This document shows, piece after piece, positions 34,007-45,489 of a stretch of 64,000 nt of DNA; position 1 is the stretch's first letter, and every line of letters begins with the position of its first letter. The stretch is taken from positions 1-64,000 of the forward strand of contig JAWKHS010000021.1 in NCBI GenBank assembly GCA_041394705.1, given 5' to 3'. The notes under the pieces are model-generated. The model saw nothing but the letters and a program-made list of their open reading frames with translations. It searched no databases and had not been told where the DNA came from. Origin of the DNA: Vicinamibacterales bacterium. GTDB lineage: Bacteria; Acidobacteriota; Vicinamibacteria; Vicinamibacterales; UBA2999. A program made the position numbers and the translations under genes.

Positions 34007-37000
34007 ATGCTCCACGAGCGACCAGTGTCGGGCGTCGGCGGAGTGGCCGACGTCATCCGTGAGGTCAGGGCCGGCTGGCGCCGGAAGCTGATCGTCCGCG
34101 GGCTGCTCCGCGCCCTCGTCGCCGGCGCGATCGTCCTCCTCGGCGCGAGTGTCGCGCTCGAGGCGCTGCGCTTCACGCCCGGCGCCATCCTCACCGTCCG
34201 CATCCTGACGCTCGCCGCCATCGCCGGCGTGGCGTGGTTCTGGATCGTCCGCCCCTGGCGCACCGAGGTCAGCGACGAGCGCGTCGCCCTGTACCTCGAG
34301 GAGCACGAGCCGTCGCTGAACAACCTGCTCCTGAGCGCCATGAGCGCCGAGCGTCGCGGCGACACGGGCGAGCACTCCCCGGCGCTGGTCGCCAAGCTCG
34401 TGGAGGACGCCGTCGCCCGCTGCCACGAGGTGGACGCCGGCCGCCAGATCGACCGGCCGGAAGCCAAGAAGTACGCGCTGATGGCCGCGGGCGCCACGGT
34501 GCTGGCCGCGGCCGTGTTCCTCTTCGGTCCCGCCTACCTGCGCCTCGGCCTCTCGGCGATGTTCTCGTGGACGTCGGACCTCGAAGCGGCGGTCCCGTAC
34601 CGCATCGCGCTCACGCCCGGCTCGGGCACGGTCCCGCGCGGCGCCGATCAGCTGTTCACGGCGACGCTGAGCGGCTTCACCGCCGACGACGCGGTGCTCC
34701 TCGTGCGCAAGGGCGACGCGACGACCTTCGAACGCGTGCCGATGGTGAAGAACGAGGACGGCGGGTTCGAGGGCATGATCTTCGACCTCGACAGCAAGCT
34801 GGAGTTCCTGGCCGAGGCCGAGGGGGTCCGCTCCCCCACCTTCACGCTCGACGTCGTGGACCTGCCCTACGCGCAGCGCATCGACCTCGAGTACCGCTTC
34901 CCGGCCTACACGGGCCTCGAGCCCCGCGTGGTGGAGGACGCCGGCGACATCGTGGTCCTGACGGGCACCGAGGTCCTGATGACCATCACGCCGACGATGC
35001 CGACGACGGCCGGCCAGGTCACGCTCGACGAGACCACGCAGGTGCCGCTCGCCGCGGGCGCCGACGGCACGCTCACCGGCCGCTTCGTGGCCGACAAGGA
35101 CGGCTTCTACCGCGTGGGCCTACGGGGACCGGACGGCACCATGGTCACGGCCTCGCCGCAGTACGTCATCGACGTGCTGGACGACATGGCGCCCACGGTC
35201 ACGATCTCCAAGCCGGGCCGCGACACCAACGCCACGCCCGTCGAGGAGTTCCTCGTCGAGGCCCGCGCGGACGACGACTTCGGCGTGAAGGGCCTGGAGC
35301 TCGTGTATTCCGTCAACGGCGGCCCCGAGCAGTCCGTGCCGCTCTACCGCGGCGCCCGCCGGCTGGAGGAGGTCACGGCCGGCCACACGTTCTACCTCGA
35401 GGAACTGGGCGTGCAGGCCGGGGACGCCGTCAGCTACTACGCCCGCGCGTCGGACAACGACGCCGGCGGCGGGAAGCAGGCCACGAGCGACATCTACTTC
35501 CTGCGCGTGCGGCCGTTCGGCAAGGACTTCAAGCCCGCCACCTCGATGGCGGGCGGCGGGGGCGGCGGGGGCGGCGGCGGCGCCGAGGTGGGCGCGCTCT
35601 CCGAACAGCAGCGCCAGATCATCGCCGCCACGTTCAACGTCGTGCGCGAGAAGAAGGCGCTCTCCGGTGACAAGCTCCGGGAATCGACGGTGGTGCTCGG
35701 CCTCTCGCAGGGCCGCCTGCGCGAGCAGGTCGAGGGCCTGGTGAGCCGCATGAACTCCAGGCTCGTGGCCCCGGATCCGTCGTTCCAGAAGATCGCCGAC
35801 CTGCTCCCGAAGGCCGTCGAGCAGATGAAGGCGGCGGAGGCCAAGCTGAACACGCGGAGCCCGGACGGCGCGATGCCGGCCGAACAGAAGGCGCTCCAGT
35901 TCCTCCAGCAGGCCGAGGAGGAGTACGAGCTGCAGGTGCAGACCGGACAGCAGTCGGGCGGCGGAGGCGGCGGGGGCCAGGCCGGCTCGATCGCGGAAGA
36001 CCTGGCGGACTTGTTCGAGATGGAACTCGACAAGATGGCCAACCAGTACGAGACGACGTCGAGCGCGGCCAGCGCGCAGGCCGAGCAGCGCATCGACGCA
36101 TTGGCCGAGAAGCTCAAGGAACTGGCGCGCCGCCAGCAGCAGGAGATCGAGCGGCAGCGGCGCCGGGCCGCGGGCCAGGCGGCCGGCGGCGGCGGCGACC
36201 AGCAGCGGGCGCTCGCGCGCGAGGCCGAGGAGGCAGCGCGGCAGCTCGAACGGCTGTCACGCGAACAGAACCGGCCCGATCTCGCACAGGCCGCCCGGCA
36301 GATGCAGCAGGCCGCCGACGCGATGCGCCGGGCGGCGGCCGGCAACGATCCGAGCGCGGGGGGCCAGGCCTCCCAGGCCGCCGACCGGCTGCAGCAGGTG
36401 CAGCGGCAGCTCCAGCAGGCGCAGTCGGCCCGCGCCGAGCGCGACGTGCAGGACGCGATGCGGCAGGCCGAGGAGATCGCGCGGGAGCACGCCGACGTCG
36501 CGTCCGATGCCGAGCAGATTCCGGGCGCCGGTGCCGATCGCCTGCAGAAGGCGCAGCTGAACGCGCAGCGGCGCGAGCAGCTCTCGAGCCGCATCGGGCA
36601 GCTCGAACAGCAGCTCGATCGGACCGCGAACGAAATCGCCAAGGACGAGCGCGCCACCTCCGACAAGCTGCGCGAGGCAGCCGGCGGCATCCGCGACGAC
36701 AAGGTCAAGGAGAAGCTGCGCTACTCGCGGCAGTTCCTGGGCCGCGACGCCCCCGCCGGCGCGGCCGGTGAGATCGACGCACAGATCGGGTCGGACCTGA
36801 TGGACCTGCGCCGGAAGCTGGCCGAGGCGTCGTCGGCCCTGGGCAAGGGCGGCACGCGGCAGACGGACAACACCCTCGATCGCGCGCGGGAACTCGTCCG
36901 CGGTGTGGACTCGCTGGGACGGCGGATGCAGGAGCGCGCCGCCGGGGACCGCGCCGATCGCAGCGGCGCCCAGCCGGGGCAGCAGGCGCGGGGCGATCAG

Positions 37001-37663
37001 CAGGGGCAGCCAGGCCAGGAGGGCCAGCCGCAGGGACGCGACGGCCAGCAGGCCGGGCAGCAGAACCAGCGCGGTCAGCAGGGACAGCAGGGCCAGGCCG
37101 GCCAACAGGGGCAACAAGGCCAACAGGGCCAGGCGGGTCAGCAGGGCCAACAGGGGCAGGGCGGCCAGCAGGGCCAGGGTGGACAGCAGGGCCAGGGCCA
37201 GGCGGGCCAGACCGCGCAGGGCGGCGGCGGCGGGAACGGCGACCGCATGGGCGGCTGGAACGACGACGGCGGCTGGGGCTGGGGCGACGCACGTCCCGGC
37301 AACTTCTCGCCCGACGACGTGCGCCAGTTCCGGGGCGAGGCGCGGCGCTACGCGCAGGACGTGGACGCGCTACGGCGGGGCCTGCGCGCCGAAGGGGTGG
37401 ATTCCCGGGCGCTCGACGACATCCTGGCCAAGCTGAAGGCCCTGGATGATGACCGGGTCTACAAGGACGTCCGCGAGCTGGCCGGGCTCCAGTCGGCGGT
37501 CAGCGAAGGGCTGCGGCGCTTCGAGTTCGACCTGCGGCGGTCGGTGGAAGGCGACGCGGGCGACGTGCGGCTGACCGGCAGCGAGGACGTGCCCGCGGAG
37601 TTCAAGAGCCTGGTCGAGGAGTACTACCGCAGCCTCGCGAAGACGAAGGGCCGCGAGCGGTGA
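34007..37663 (+). CDS. DUF4175-like giant membrane protein with Gln/Gly tail
   Basis: The 1218-residue protein follows a GGGGGAG ribosome site. Two TM helices (about 33-52 and 61-81), a cytoplasmic segment (ERVALYLEEHEPSLNNLLLS) and a third TM (about 157-177) precede a long periplasmic part. That part has Ig-like beta domains (to about residue 500), a Gly run, a long Gln/Arg/Ala-rich coiled coil (about 520-960), a Gln/Gly low-complexity tract (989-1071) and a folded C-terminal domain (DDVRQFRGEARRYAQDVDAL onward). DUF4175 is my best family match. It lies between the VWA protein and the second DUF4159 and is the likely structural scaffold of the system. The repeat tract may vary in length. Confidence 0.8.
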   Translation: MLHERPVSGVGGVADVIREVRAGWRRKLIVRGLLRALVAGAIVLLGASVALEALRFTPGAILTVRILTLAAIAGVAWFWIVRPWRTEVSDERVALYLEEHEPSLNNLLLSAMSAERRGDTGEHSPALVAKLVEDAVARCHEVDAGRQIDRPEAKKYALMAAGATVLAAAVFLFGPAYLRLGLSAMFSWTSDLEAAVPYRIALTPGSGTVPRGADQLFTATLSGFTADDAVLLVRKGDATTFERVPMVKNEDGGFEGMIFDLDSKLEFLAEAEGVRSPTFTLDVVDLPYAQRIDLEYRFPAYTGLEPRVVEDAGDIVVLTGTEVLMTITPTMPTTAGQVTLDETTQVPLAAGADGTLTGRFVADKDGFYRVGLRGPDGTMVTASPQYVIDVLDDMAPTVTISKPGRDTNATPVEEFLVEARADDDFGVKGLELVYSVNGGPEQSVPLYRGARRLEEVTAGHTFYLEELGVQAGDAVSYYARASDNDAGGGKQATSDIYFLRVRPFGKDFKPATSMAGGGGGGGGGGAEVGALSEQQRQIIAATFNVVREKKALSGDKLRESTVVLGLSQGRLREQVEGLVSRMNSRLVAPDPSFQKIADLLPKAVEQMKAAEAKLNTRSPDGAMPAEQKALQFLQQAEEEYELQVQTGQQSGGGGGGGQAGSIAEDLADLFEMELDKMANQYETTSSAASAQAEQRIDALAEKLKELARRQQQEIERQRRRAAGQAAGGGGDQQRALAREAEEAARQLERLSREQNRPDLAQAARQMQQAADAMRRAAAGNDPSAGGQASQAADRLQQVQRQLQQAQSARAERDVQDAMRQAEEIAREHADVASDAEQIPGAGADRLQKAQLNAQRREQLSSRIGQLEQQLDRTANEIAKDERATSDKLREAAGGIRDDKVKEKLRYSRQFLGRDAPAGAAGEIDAQIGSDLMDLRRKLAEASSALGKGGTRQTDNTLDRARELVRGVDSLGRRMQERAAGDRADRSGAQPGQQARGDQQGQPGQEGQPQGRDGQQAGQQNQRGQQGQQGQAGQQGQQGQQGQAGQQGQQGQGGQQGQGGQQGQGQAGQTAQGGGGGNGDRMGGWNDDGGWGWGDARPGNFSPDDVRQFRGEARRYAQDVDALRRGLRAEGVDSRALDDILAKLKALDDDRVYKDVRELAGLQSAVSEGLRRFEFDLRRSVEGDAGDVRLTGSEDVPAEFKSLVEEYYRSLAKTKGRER
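36971..37219 (+). repeat. Low-complexity Gln/Gly-coding tract
   Basis: About 250 bp of short degenerate units, mainly cag-cag-ggc-cag and variants, encode a tract built from QQG, QGQ and QAGQ. It is in frame with the DUF4175-like gene. Such tracts can expand or contract by slippage. Confidence 0.85.
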
Positions 37664-38493
37664 GACTGGGCCGGCGGGTGGCAGTGGCGGCGCTGGTCGT
37701 CCTCCTGGCCGCCGGCGGCGCGTTCGCGCAGTTCCGGGGCGGATGGGGGCGCATGCGCCGCGTGCCGCCCCGCTTTCCCGCCAACGAGGCCAGCTTCGAC
37801 GGCGGCTTCAACTTCTGCCGCGTGATGTACTCCAGCCAGTGGCGGGAGGCGGGCGGCCAGGGCTGGTCCACCGACTACCCGGACGCCGACATCAACTTCT
37901 CCATCCGCTTCGCCGAGCTGACCAAGACCCGGGTGAGCCGGCAGGCGTCCGGCGTGCCCAACCACTTCGTGACGCGCCTGACCGATCCGTGGGTCTCGCG
38001 GTGCCCGTTCCTCCTGGCCTCCGACGTCGGCACGATGTCGCTGCGCGAGGACGAGGCGGCGGCGCTCCGGGACTACCTGCTGAAGGGCGGCTTCTTCTGG
38101 GTGGACGACTTCTGGGGCGCGCAGGCCTGGGACGTGTTCGAGAACGAGATGGCGCGCGTCCTGAACCCGGGGCAGTACCCGTTCCGCGACATCGGCCCCG
38201 ATCACCCGATCTACCGCACGATGTTCCCGCTCGAGGCCCTGCCGCAGATCCCGTCCATCCAGTTCTGGCGCACGACCGGGGGCGCCACCTCCGAGCGCGG
38301 GAGCGACAGCGCGCAGGCCCACCTGCGCGGCATCCTCGACCCGAACGGCCGGCTGATGGTCCTGGCCACGCACAACACGGACATCTCCGATGCGTGGGAA
38401 CGCGAGGGCGAGGACCCCGCGTACTTCTACGAGTTCTCGCCGAACGGCTACGCCACGGCCGTGAACATCCTGCTGTACGCGATGAGCCACTAA
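37660..38493 (+). CDS. Exported DUF4159 protein (second copy)
   Basis: The GTG start overlaps the TGA of the DUF4175-like gene (GTGA). The 277-residue product has a signal peptide ending GAFAQ. DUF4159 features are WSTDYPDADINFSIRFAELT, EDEAAALRDYLLKGGFFWVDDF, FRDIGPDHPIYRTMF and the end NILLYAMSH. It is the same length as the copy at 29020 but clearly diverged. Unlike that copy it has an extra RGILDPNGRLMVLATHNTDI segment with recognisable counterpart VIANYNNDIG in the first. It closes the cluster. Function unknown; periplasmic. Confidence 0.87.
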   Translation: MRLGRRVAVAALVVLLAAGGAFAQFRGGWGRMRRVPPRFPANEASFDGGFNFCRVMYSSQWREAGGQGWSTDYPDADINFSIRFAELTKTRVSRQASGVPNHFVTRLTDPWVSRCPFLLASDVGTMSLREDEAAALRDYLLKGGFFWVDDFWGAQAWDVFENEMARVLNPGQYPFRDIGPDHPIYRTMFPLEALPQIPSIQFWRTTGGATSERGSDSAQAHLRGILDPNGRLMVLATHNTDISDAWEREGEDPAYFYEFSPNGYATAVNILLYAMSH

Positions 38494-38543
38494 CGGCGGG
38501 GCCCGCGTCTCGGGTCTCGGGTTCGCGGCCGTCACGAGCGCGG

Positions 38544-38549
38544 TAAGAT
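38544..38549 (+). promoter_or_regulatory. -10-like element TAAGAT for a leaderless start
   Basis: TAAGAT ends 7 nt before the ATG at 38557. There is no Shine-Dalgarno in the gap, in line with a leaderless mRNA. No clear -35 box. Confidence 0.4.
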
Positions 38550-39895
38550 CGCGGCGATGACGAAGAAGATCTGCGACACCATCCTCGACACCATCGGCCA
38601 CACCCCGATGGTCAGGCTCAACCGGCTCACGAAGGGCGTCGTCGCCGCCGACGTCGTCGCCAAGATCGAGACGTTCAATCCCGGCAACTCGATCAAGGAC
38701 CGGATGGCCTTGAAGATGATCGAGGATGCCGAGAAGGACGGCCGCCTGACGCCCGGCGGCACGATCATCGAGGGGACGTCGGGCAACACTGGCATGGGGC
38801 TGGCCATCGCCGCCGTCGTCAAGGGCTATCACTGCATCTTCACGACCACCGACAAGCAGTCCAAGGAGAAGGTGGATGCGCTGCGCGCCTTCGGGGCCGA
38901 CGTGGTGGTCTGCCCCACGGACGTGGAGCCCGAGGACCCGCGTTCGTACTACTCGGTGTCGTCCCGGCTGGAGCGCGAGACGCCGAACAGCTGGAAGGCG
39001 AACCAGTACGACAACCCGTCGAACGCCCAGGCGCACTATGAGCAGACCGGCCCCGAGATCTGGGACCAGACCGACGGCCGCGTGGATCACCTGGTGGTGG
39101 GCGTGGGCACGGGCGGCACCATCTGCGGCGTGGGGAAGTACCTGAAGGAGCGCAAGCCGTCGGTGAAGGTGTGGGGCATCGACACCTACGGCTCGGTCTT
39201 CAAGAAGTACAAGGAGACCGGCGTCTTCGACAAGAACGAGATCTATCCGTACATCACGGAGGGAATCGGCGAGGACTTCCTGCCCCAGAACGTGGACTTC
39301 GGCGTGATCGACCACTTCGAGAAGGTGACCGACCGCGACGCCGCGATCATGACGAGCCGCATCGCGCGCGAGGAAGGCATCTTCGCCGGCAACTCGGCCG
39401 GCTCCGCCATGGCCGGCGTGCTGCAACTGGCGCCGCACTTCAAGGCGGGCGAGCTCGTCGTCGTGATCTTCCACGACCACGGCACCCGCTACCTCGGCAA
39501 GATGTACAACCCCGACTGGATGCGTGAGAAGGGGTTCCTCGACAAGAAGGGCCTGACCGCGAAGGACCTCGTGGCCGACCGCCAGAAGGCGAAGCTCGTG
39601 ACCATCGAGCGGACGGGCACGGTGGCCGAGGCCGCGCACATCATGACCGAGCACGCGTACTCGCAGATCCCGGTGACGGCCGACGGGCGCCTGGTCGGCT
39701 CGGTGAACGAGGGCCACCTCTTCGCCGAGATCGTGAAGCACCCCGACCTGCTGCGGGGTCCGGTGGAGGCCATCATGGAGCCGGCCTTCCCGTTCGCGGA
39801 CATCTCGACCGGCATCGAGGCGCTGGCCGGCATGATCACGCCCGCGACGCCCGCCGTGCTCGTCCGCGACTTCAAGAGCGACGAGACCTACATCA

Positions 39896-42199
<2,304 letters not shown>

Positions 42200-42255
42200 C
42201 AGCCTCAGTATCGGTGCTGGACCAGCCGGACTGCATCTTTTCGGCACACCCCGGC

Positions 42256-42261
42256 CATAAT
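42256..42261 (+). promoter_or_regulatory. -10-like element CATAAT for a leaderless start
   Basis: CATAAT ends 8 nt before the ATG at 42270, placing the transcription start at about the first codon. No ribosome site is visible between them. Confidence 0.4.
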
Positions 42262-42269
42262 GGGACGTC

Positions 42270-43016
42270 ATGGCCCCCTCGCGGATGCAGGCTCGGGCGG
42301 TCTTCCTCGCCTCGAGCGGATTGGCCTGCACGCCCTGGCGACGCCGTGCGTGGATCGCCTGCCTCGCCGGCCTCCTGTGGAGCCTGCCGGCGTCGGCCCA
42401 GCCGGCCGCGGACACCCGCCTGACCGAGGCCATCGGCTGGTACACCGGCACGGCCGGACGCATCGACGACGCACGCGCGCGCGGCCTGATCGACGCCGCC
42501 GCCAGGGACGGCGACGTCCTGGCCCGCATGTGGGTGGCGCGGGCCTACTCGCGCGGCCGCCTCGGCTACTCCCGCGATCCGGAACGGGCGCGCATCATCG
42601 CGCGGCAGCTGCTGAGCTCGGTCAGGCGCCAGGCCGACGCCGGCAGCATCGAAGCCGCCTTCCTGATGGGCACCGCGTACGACGAGGGCCTGGGCGTGGC
42701 GGAGGACCCCGCGACCGCGCTCCGGTGGCTCCAGAAGGCCGCGGCCGGCGGACACACGCTGGCCGAGCACAACATCGGCAACGCCTACCTCGCGGGCCGC
42801 GGCGTGGCCGCGGACCCCGCCGCCGCCGTCACGTGGTGGCTGAAGGCCGCGTCCAAGGGCGACGCGGTGCCGCAGCTGCGGCTGGGCGAGGCCTACGAGA
42901 CCGGACGGGGCGTGGCCGTCGACCTCGACTCGGCCCGCCGGTGGTACGCCGACGCGGCCGCGCGGGGCAACGCGGCGGCGAAGGCGGCGCTCAAGCGGCT
43001 GAGCGGCGGCCACTGA
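42270..43016 (+). CDS. Exported Sel1-repeat protein
   Basis: The 248-residue protein has an N-terminal signal sequence (AWIACLAGLLWSLPASAQP). The rest is made of Sel1-like repeats: EAAFLMGTAYDEGLGVAEDP, TLAEHNIGNAYLAGRGVAAD and QLRLGEAYETGRGVAVD, each followed by a helix such as ATALRWLQKAAAGG. Sel1 repeats form a helical solenoid for protein-protein contacts, often in the periplasm. The long n-region before the hydrophobic core leaves the exact start open (ATGs at 42270 and 42285). Divergent from the hybrid kinase. Confidence 0.85.
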   Translation: MAPSRMQARAVFLASSGLACTPWRRRAWIACLAGLLWSLPASAQPAADTRLTEAIGWYTGTAGRIDDARARGLIDAAARDGDVLARMWVARAYSRGRLGYSRDPERARIIARQLLSSVRRQADAGSIEAAFLMGTAYDEGLGVAEDPATALRWLQKAAAGGHTLAEHNIGNAYLAGRGVAADPAAAVTWWLKAASKGDAVPQLRLGEAYETGRGVAVDLDSARRWYADAAARGNAAAKAALKRLSGGH

Positions 43017-43120
43017 TCGGCCCGCCAGGGCGCGGCCGGCGGGCGCACTCCCCGCCAACGGCGGGTGCCGCGGATCGAACGGCCGCCCGCGGTGGTTCCC
43101 TGGCCGAACGGCGCCCGGGC

Positions 43121-43126
43121 TAGAAT
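43121..43126 (+). promoter_or_regulatory. -10-like element TAGAAT
   Basis: TAGAAT in the context GGGCTAGAATCG lies 32 nt before the ATG at 43159. A GGGAGGGG ribosome site (43141 on) sits between. No good -35 box. Confidence 0.45.
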
Positions 43127-43158
43127 CGTCTCCTCGACACGGGAGGGGACGACACGCC

Positions 43159-44214
43159 ATGGGCCTGATGGACTACATCAAGACACAGTTCGTCGAGATC
43201 ATCGAATGGACCGACGACTCGCGCGACACGATCAGCTGGCGCTTCCCCGACGACGACAAGGAAATCAAGAACGGCGCGCAGCTCATCGTCCGCGAATCGC
43301 AGACGGTGCAGTTCGTGTACCTCGGTGAGTTCGGCGACACGTTCGGGCCCGGCAAGCACGCGCTCACCACCGACAACATCCCCGTCCTCACGCAGCTCAA
43401 GAGCTGGAAGTACGGCTTCGAGTCGCCCTTCAAGGCCGACGTCTACTTCGTCAACACGCGCCTCTTCACGGGCAACAAGTGGGGCACGTCGAACCCCATC
43501 ATGATGCGCGACCCCGACTTCGGCATCGTCCGCCTGCGCGCGTTCGGCACGTACGACTTCAAGGTCGTCGACGTGCGGACGTTCTTGAAGGAGGTCGCCG
43601 GGTCGGACCACAACTTCCGGCTCGACGAGTTCGCCGACACGATGCGCTCGCGCATCGTCAGCGTGTTCAGCGACGCCATCGCGTCCGCCAAGGTCCCGGC
43701 GCTCGACATCGCCACCCGCTACCAGGAGGTCGGCGAGGCGCTCCTGCCCCTCATCAACCCCGCGCTCGAGCTCAAGTACGGCATCACGATCCCGAGCTTC
43801 ATCCTCGAGAACTGCTCGGTGCCGCCCGAAGTCGAGGCCGCCATCGACAAGCGCTCCAGCATGGGCGCCATCGGCAACCTGAACGACTACGTGAAGTACC
43901 AGATGGCCCAGGGCATGGGCCAGGCGGGCGGAGGCGGCGGCGTGGCCGGGTCCGCCGCCGAAGTCGCCATGGGCTTCGCCATGGCGCAGCAGATGATGAA
44001 CCAGCCGGGCGGCATCCTCGGCGGCCAGCCGTCGGCGGCCGCGCCGGGTGCCGGCCGTCCGGACATCCTCACGCCCGCCGACGTCGCCACGGTGCTGGGC
44101 GTCACCGAGGCCGACGTCGTCGCGACGCTGGAGAGCGGCGACCTGAAAGGCAAGAAGATCGGGACGGCCTGGCGCGTCACGCGCGCGGCCCTCGACGAGT
44201 TCCTCGCCCACTGA
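43159..44214 (+). CDS. SPFH-domain protein (YdjI-like) with C-terminal helix-turn-helix
   Basis: The 351-residue protein starts MGLMDYIKTQFVEIIEWTDD and contains an SPFH/band-7 domain (about 25-240) with GAQLIVRESQTVQFVYLGEF and the VYFVNTRLFTGNKWGTSNPI region. This is the subgroup often labelled virion-core-protein-like and related to Bacillus YdjI. A Gly-rich linker (about 255-270) and MGFAMAQQMMNQPGG follow. The last 50 residues (302-351) are an excisionase/MerR-like helix-turn-helix: LTPADVATVLGVTEADVVAT, IGTAWRVTRAALDEFLA. In comparable proteins this position often holds a zinc ribbon. It likely forms membrane-associated oligomers. The next gene, 8 nt on, encodes a zinc-ribbon membrane protein. 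Confidence 0.85.
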   Translation: MGLMDYIKTQFVEIIEWTDDSRDTISWRFPDDDKEIKNGAQLIVRESQTVQFVYLGEFGDTFGPGKHALTTDNIPVLTQLKSWKYGFESPFKADVYFVNTRLFTGNKWGTSNPIMMRDPDFGIVRLRAFGTYDFKVVDVRTFLKEVAGSDHNFRLDEFADTMRSRIVSVFSDAIASAKVPALDIATRYQEVGEALLPLINPALELKYGITIPSFILENCSVPPEVEAAIDKRSSMGAIGNLNDYVKYQMAQGMGQAGGGGGVAGSAAEVAMGFAMAQQMMNQPGGILGGQPSAAAPGAGRPDILTPADVATVLGVTEADVVATLESGDLKGKKIGTAWRVTRAALDEFLAH

Positions 44215-44222
44215 CGCCAGCA

Positions 44223-45371
44223 GTGGCCACCGAGCCGCCGCCACTGCCGCCGCCGCCGCCGCTGCCGTCCGCGCCGGCGAACCCGGACGACGTCGCCGCG
44301 CTCGTCGCGCACGAGTGCCCGGCGTGCGGCGCCGAAGCCCGGTGGGATCCGGCGCGCCAGGCGCTGGTGTGCCCGTACTGCGGCACCGTGTCGCCGGCGG
44401 AACTGGCCAGCGACGGATCGCTCGTCAGGGAGCACGACCTCGCCCAGGCGCTTCGCGCCATCCCGGCAGCGCAGCGCGGGTGGGAACGCGACCGGGTCCC
44501 GGTGCAGTGCCAGAGCTGCCGCGCGATCTCGCTCTTCGAGCCCGACCGCGTCGCCCAGCGCTGCGAGTTCTGCGGGTCGCCGTCGGTGGTCCCGTACACC
44601 AGCACGCGCAACGTCATCTATCCCGAGAGCCTGCTGCCGTTCACGATCAGCGAGGCCCAGGTGCGCGAGTCGATCCGGCGCTGGTACGCGAGCCGGTGGT
44701 TCGCGCCGAACCGGTTGAAGCGCGCCGCCCTCACCGATCGTGTGGGCGGCGTCTACCTGCCCTACTGGACGTTCGACGCGCAGGTGTACGCGCGGTGGCG
44801 GGCGGAAGCCGGCCACTACTACTACGAGACACACGCGGTGTGGCGCAACGGCCGTCGCGAGCAGGTCCGCGAGCGGCGGGTGCGCTGGGAGCCCGCCGCC
44901 GGCGACCTCACCACGGCCTTCGACGACGAGCTGGTCGCGGCCACGCAGGGCCTCCATGCCCGCCTGCTGAAAGCCATCGAGCCGTTCCCCACGCGGGACC
45001 TGAAGCCGTACGACCGGGGCTACGTGTCCGGCTGGGTCGTCGAGCAGTACCAGATCGACCTGGTCGCCGCCGCCGAGCGCTCGCGCGCGGAGATGGACGC
45101 GAAGGTCCGGGCCCGGTGCGCGCAGCAGATTCCGGGCGACACCTACCGCAACCTTGAGGTGGCCGCCACCTACAGCGGACAGACCTTCAAGCACACGCTC
45201 CTGCCCGTGTGGCTCCTCTCCTACGACTACGGCAGGAAGAGCTACCAGGTGGTGGTCAACGGCGTCACCGGCGTCATCGCCGGCGAGCAGCCCTACAGCT
45301 GGGTGAAGATCCTCTTCGCCGTGCTCGCCCTCATCGTCGCGATCGCGGTCATCGCCATGCTCCAGAACTAG
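44223..45371 (+). CDS. Zinc-ribbon protein with C-terminal TM helix, SPFH partner
   Basis: The GTG start 8 nt after the SPFH gene gives 382 residues. A Pro-rich stretch (residues 5-17) precedes two zinc ribbons: C32/C35 with C50/C53 and C96/C99 with C114/C117. A central domain (IRRWYASRWFAPNRLKRAAL, GGVYLPYWTFDAQVYARWRA) is of a type seen with SPFH proteins, and a TM helix (about 360-380) ends the protein. The combination resembles Bacillus YdjG-like membrane adaptors that recruit an SPFH partner. Frequent automatic labels such as replication factor Y are probably due only to the zinc ribbons. Confidence 0.8.
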   Translation: MATEPPPLPPPPPLPSAPANPDDVAALVAHECPACGAEARWDPARQALVCPYCGTVSPAELASDGSLVREHDLAQALRAIPAAQRGWERDRVPVQCQSCRAISLFEPDRVAQRCEFCGSPSVVPYTSTRNVIYPESLLPFTISEAQVRESIRRWYASRWFAPNRLKRAALTDRVGGVYLPYWTFDAQVYARWRAEAGHYYYETHAVWRNGRREQVRERRVRWEPAAGDLTTAFDDELVAATQGLHARLLKAIEPFPTRDLKPYDRGYVSGWVVEQYQIDLVAAAERSRAEMDAKVRARCAQQIPGDTYRNLEVAATYSGQTFKHTLLPVWLLSYDYGRKSYQVVVNGVTGVIAGEQPYSWVKILFAVLALIVAIAVIAMLQN

Positions 45372-45397
45372 GCTGGCCGCGACGGGCGGTCCCGGCA

Positions 45398-45418
45398 CGC
45401 CGGAGTGCGGTTCCGGCG
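45398..45418 (+). terminator. Small hairpin after the SPFH/zinc-ribbon pair
   Basis: CGCCGGA (45398-45404) pairs with TCCGGCG (45412-45418) around a 7-nt loop, 26 nt after the stop codon. No T-tract follows. Confidence 0.3.
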
Positions 45419-45452
45419 GCCGCCGTCCGTCCAGCCGTTCGTCACTTCGGCC

Positions 45453-45482
45453 TTGTCCGCCCGCCCGTCGGCAGGCTAGCGT
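45453..45482 (+). promoter_or_regulatory. Promoter-like TTGTCC-18-TAGCGT
   Basis: TTGTCC (45453-45458) and TAGCGT (45477-45482) are 18 nt apart; the ATG at 45490 follows 7 nt later, again a leaderless arrangement. Confidence 0.35.
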
Positions 45483-45489
45483 CGGCGGC

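Noticed and set aside
31739..34426. 895-codon minus-strand open frame opposite the DUF58 and VWA genes
   Set aside because: Shadow frame; the plus strand carries MIDAS motifs and TM helices in order.
36971..37219. CRISPR-like or tandem-repeat array
   Set aside because: Units are very short, degenerate and in frame with a protein; no regular spacers are present.
43159..44214. Phage or viral origin suggested by the virion-core-protein label of this SPFH group
   Set aside because: The label is historical; there are no phage genes around and the pair with a zinc-ribbon membrane protein is a chromosomal arrangement.
44223..44620. Primosomal helicase (replication factor Y) identity for the zinc-ribbon gene
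   Set aside because: No helicase motifs exist; only the zinc ribbons and a TM helix are present.
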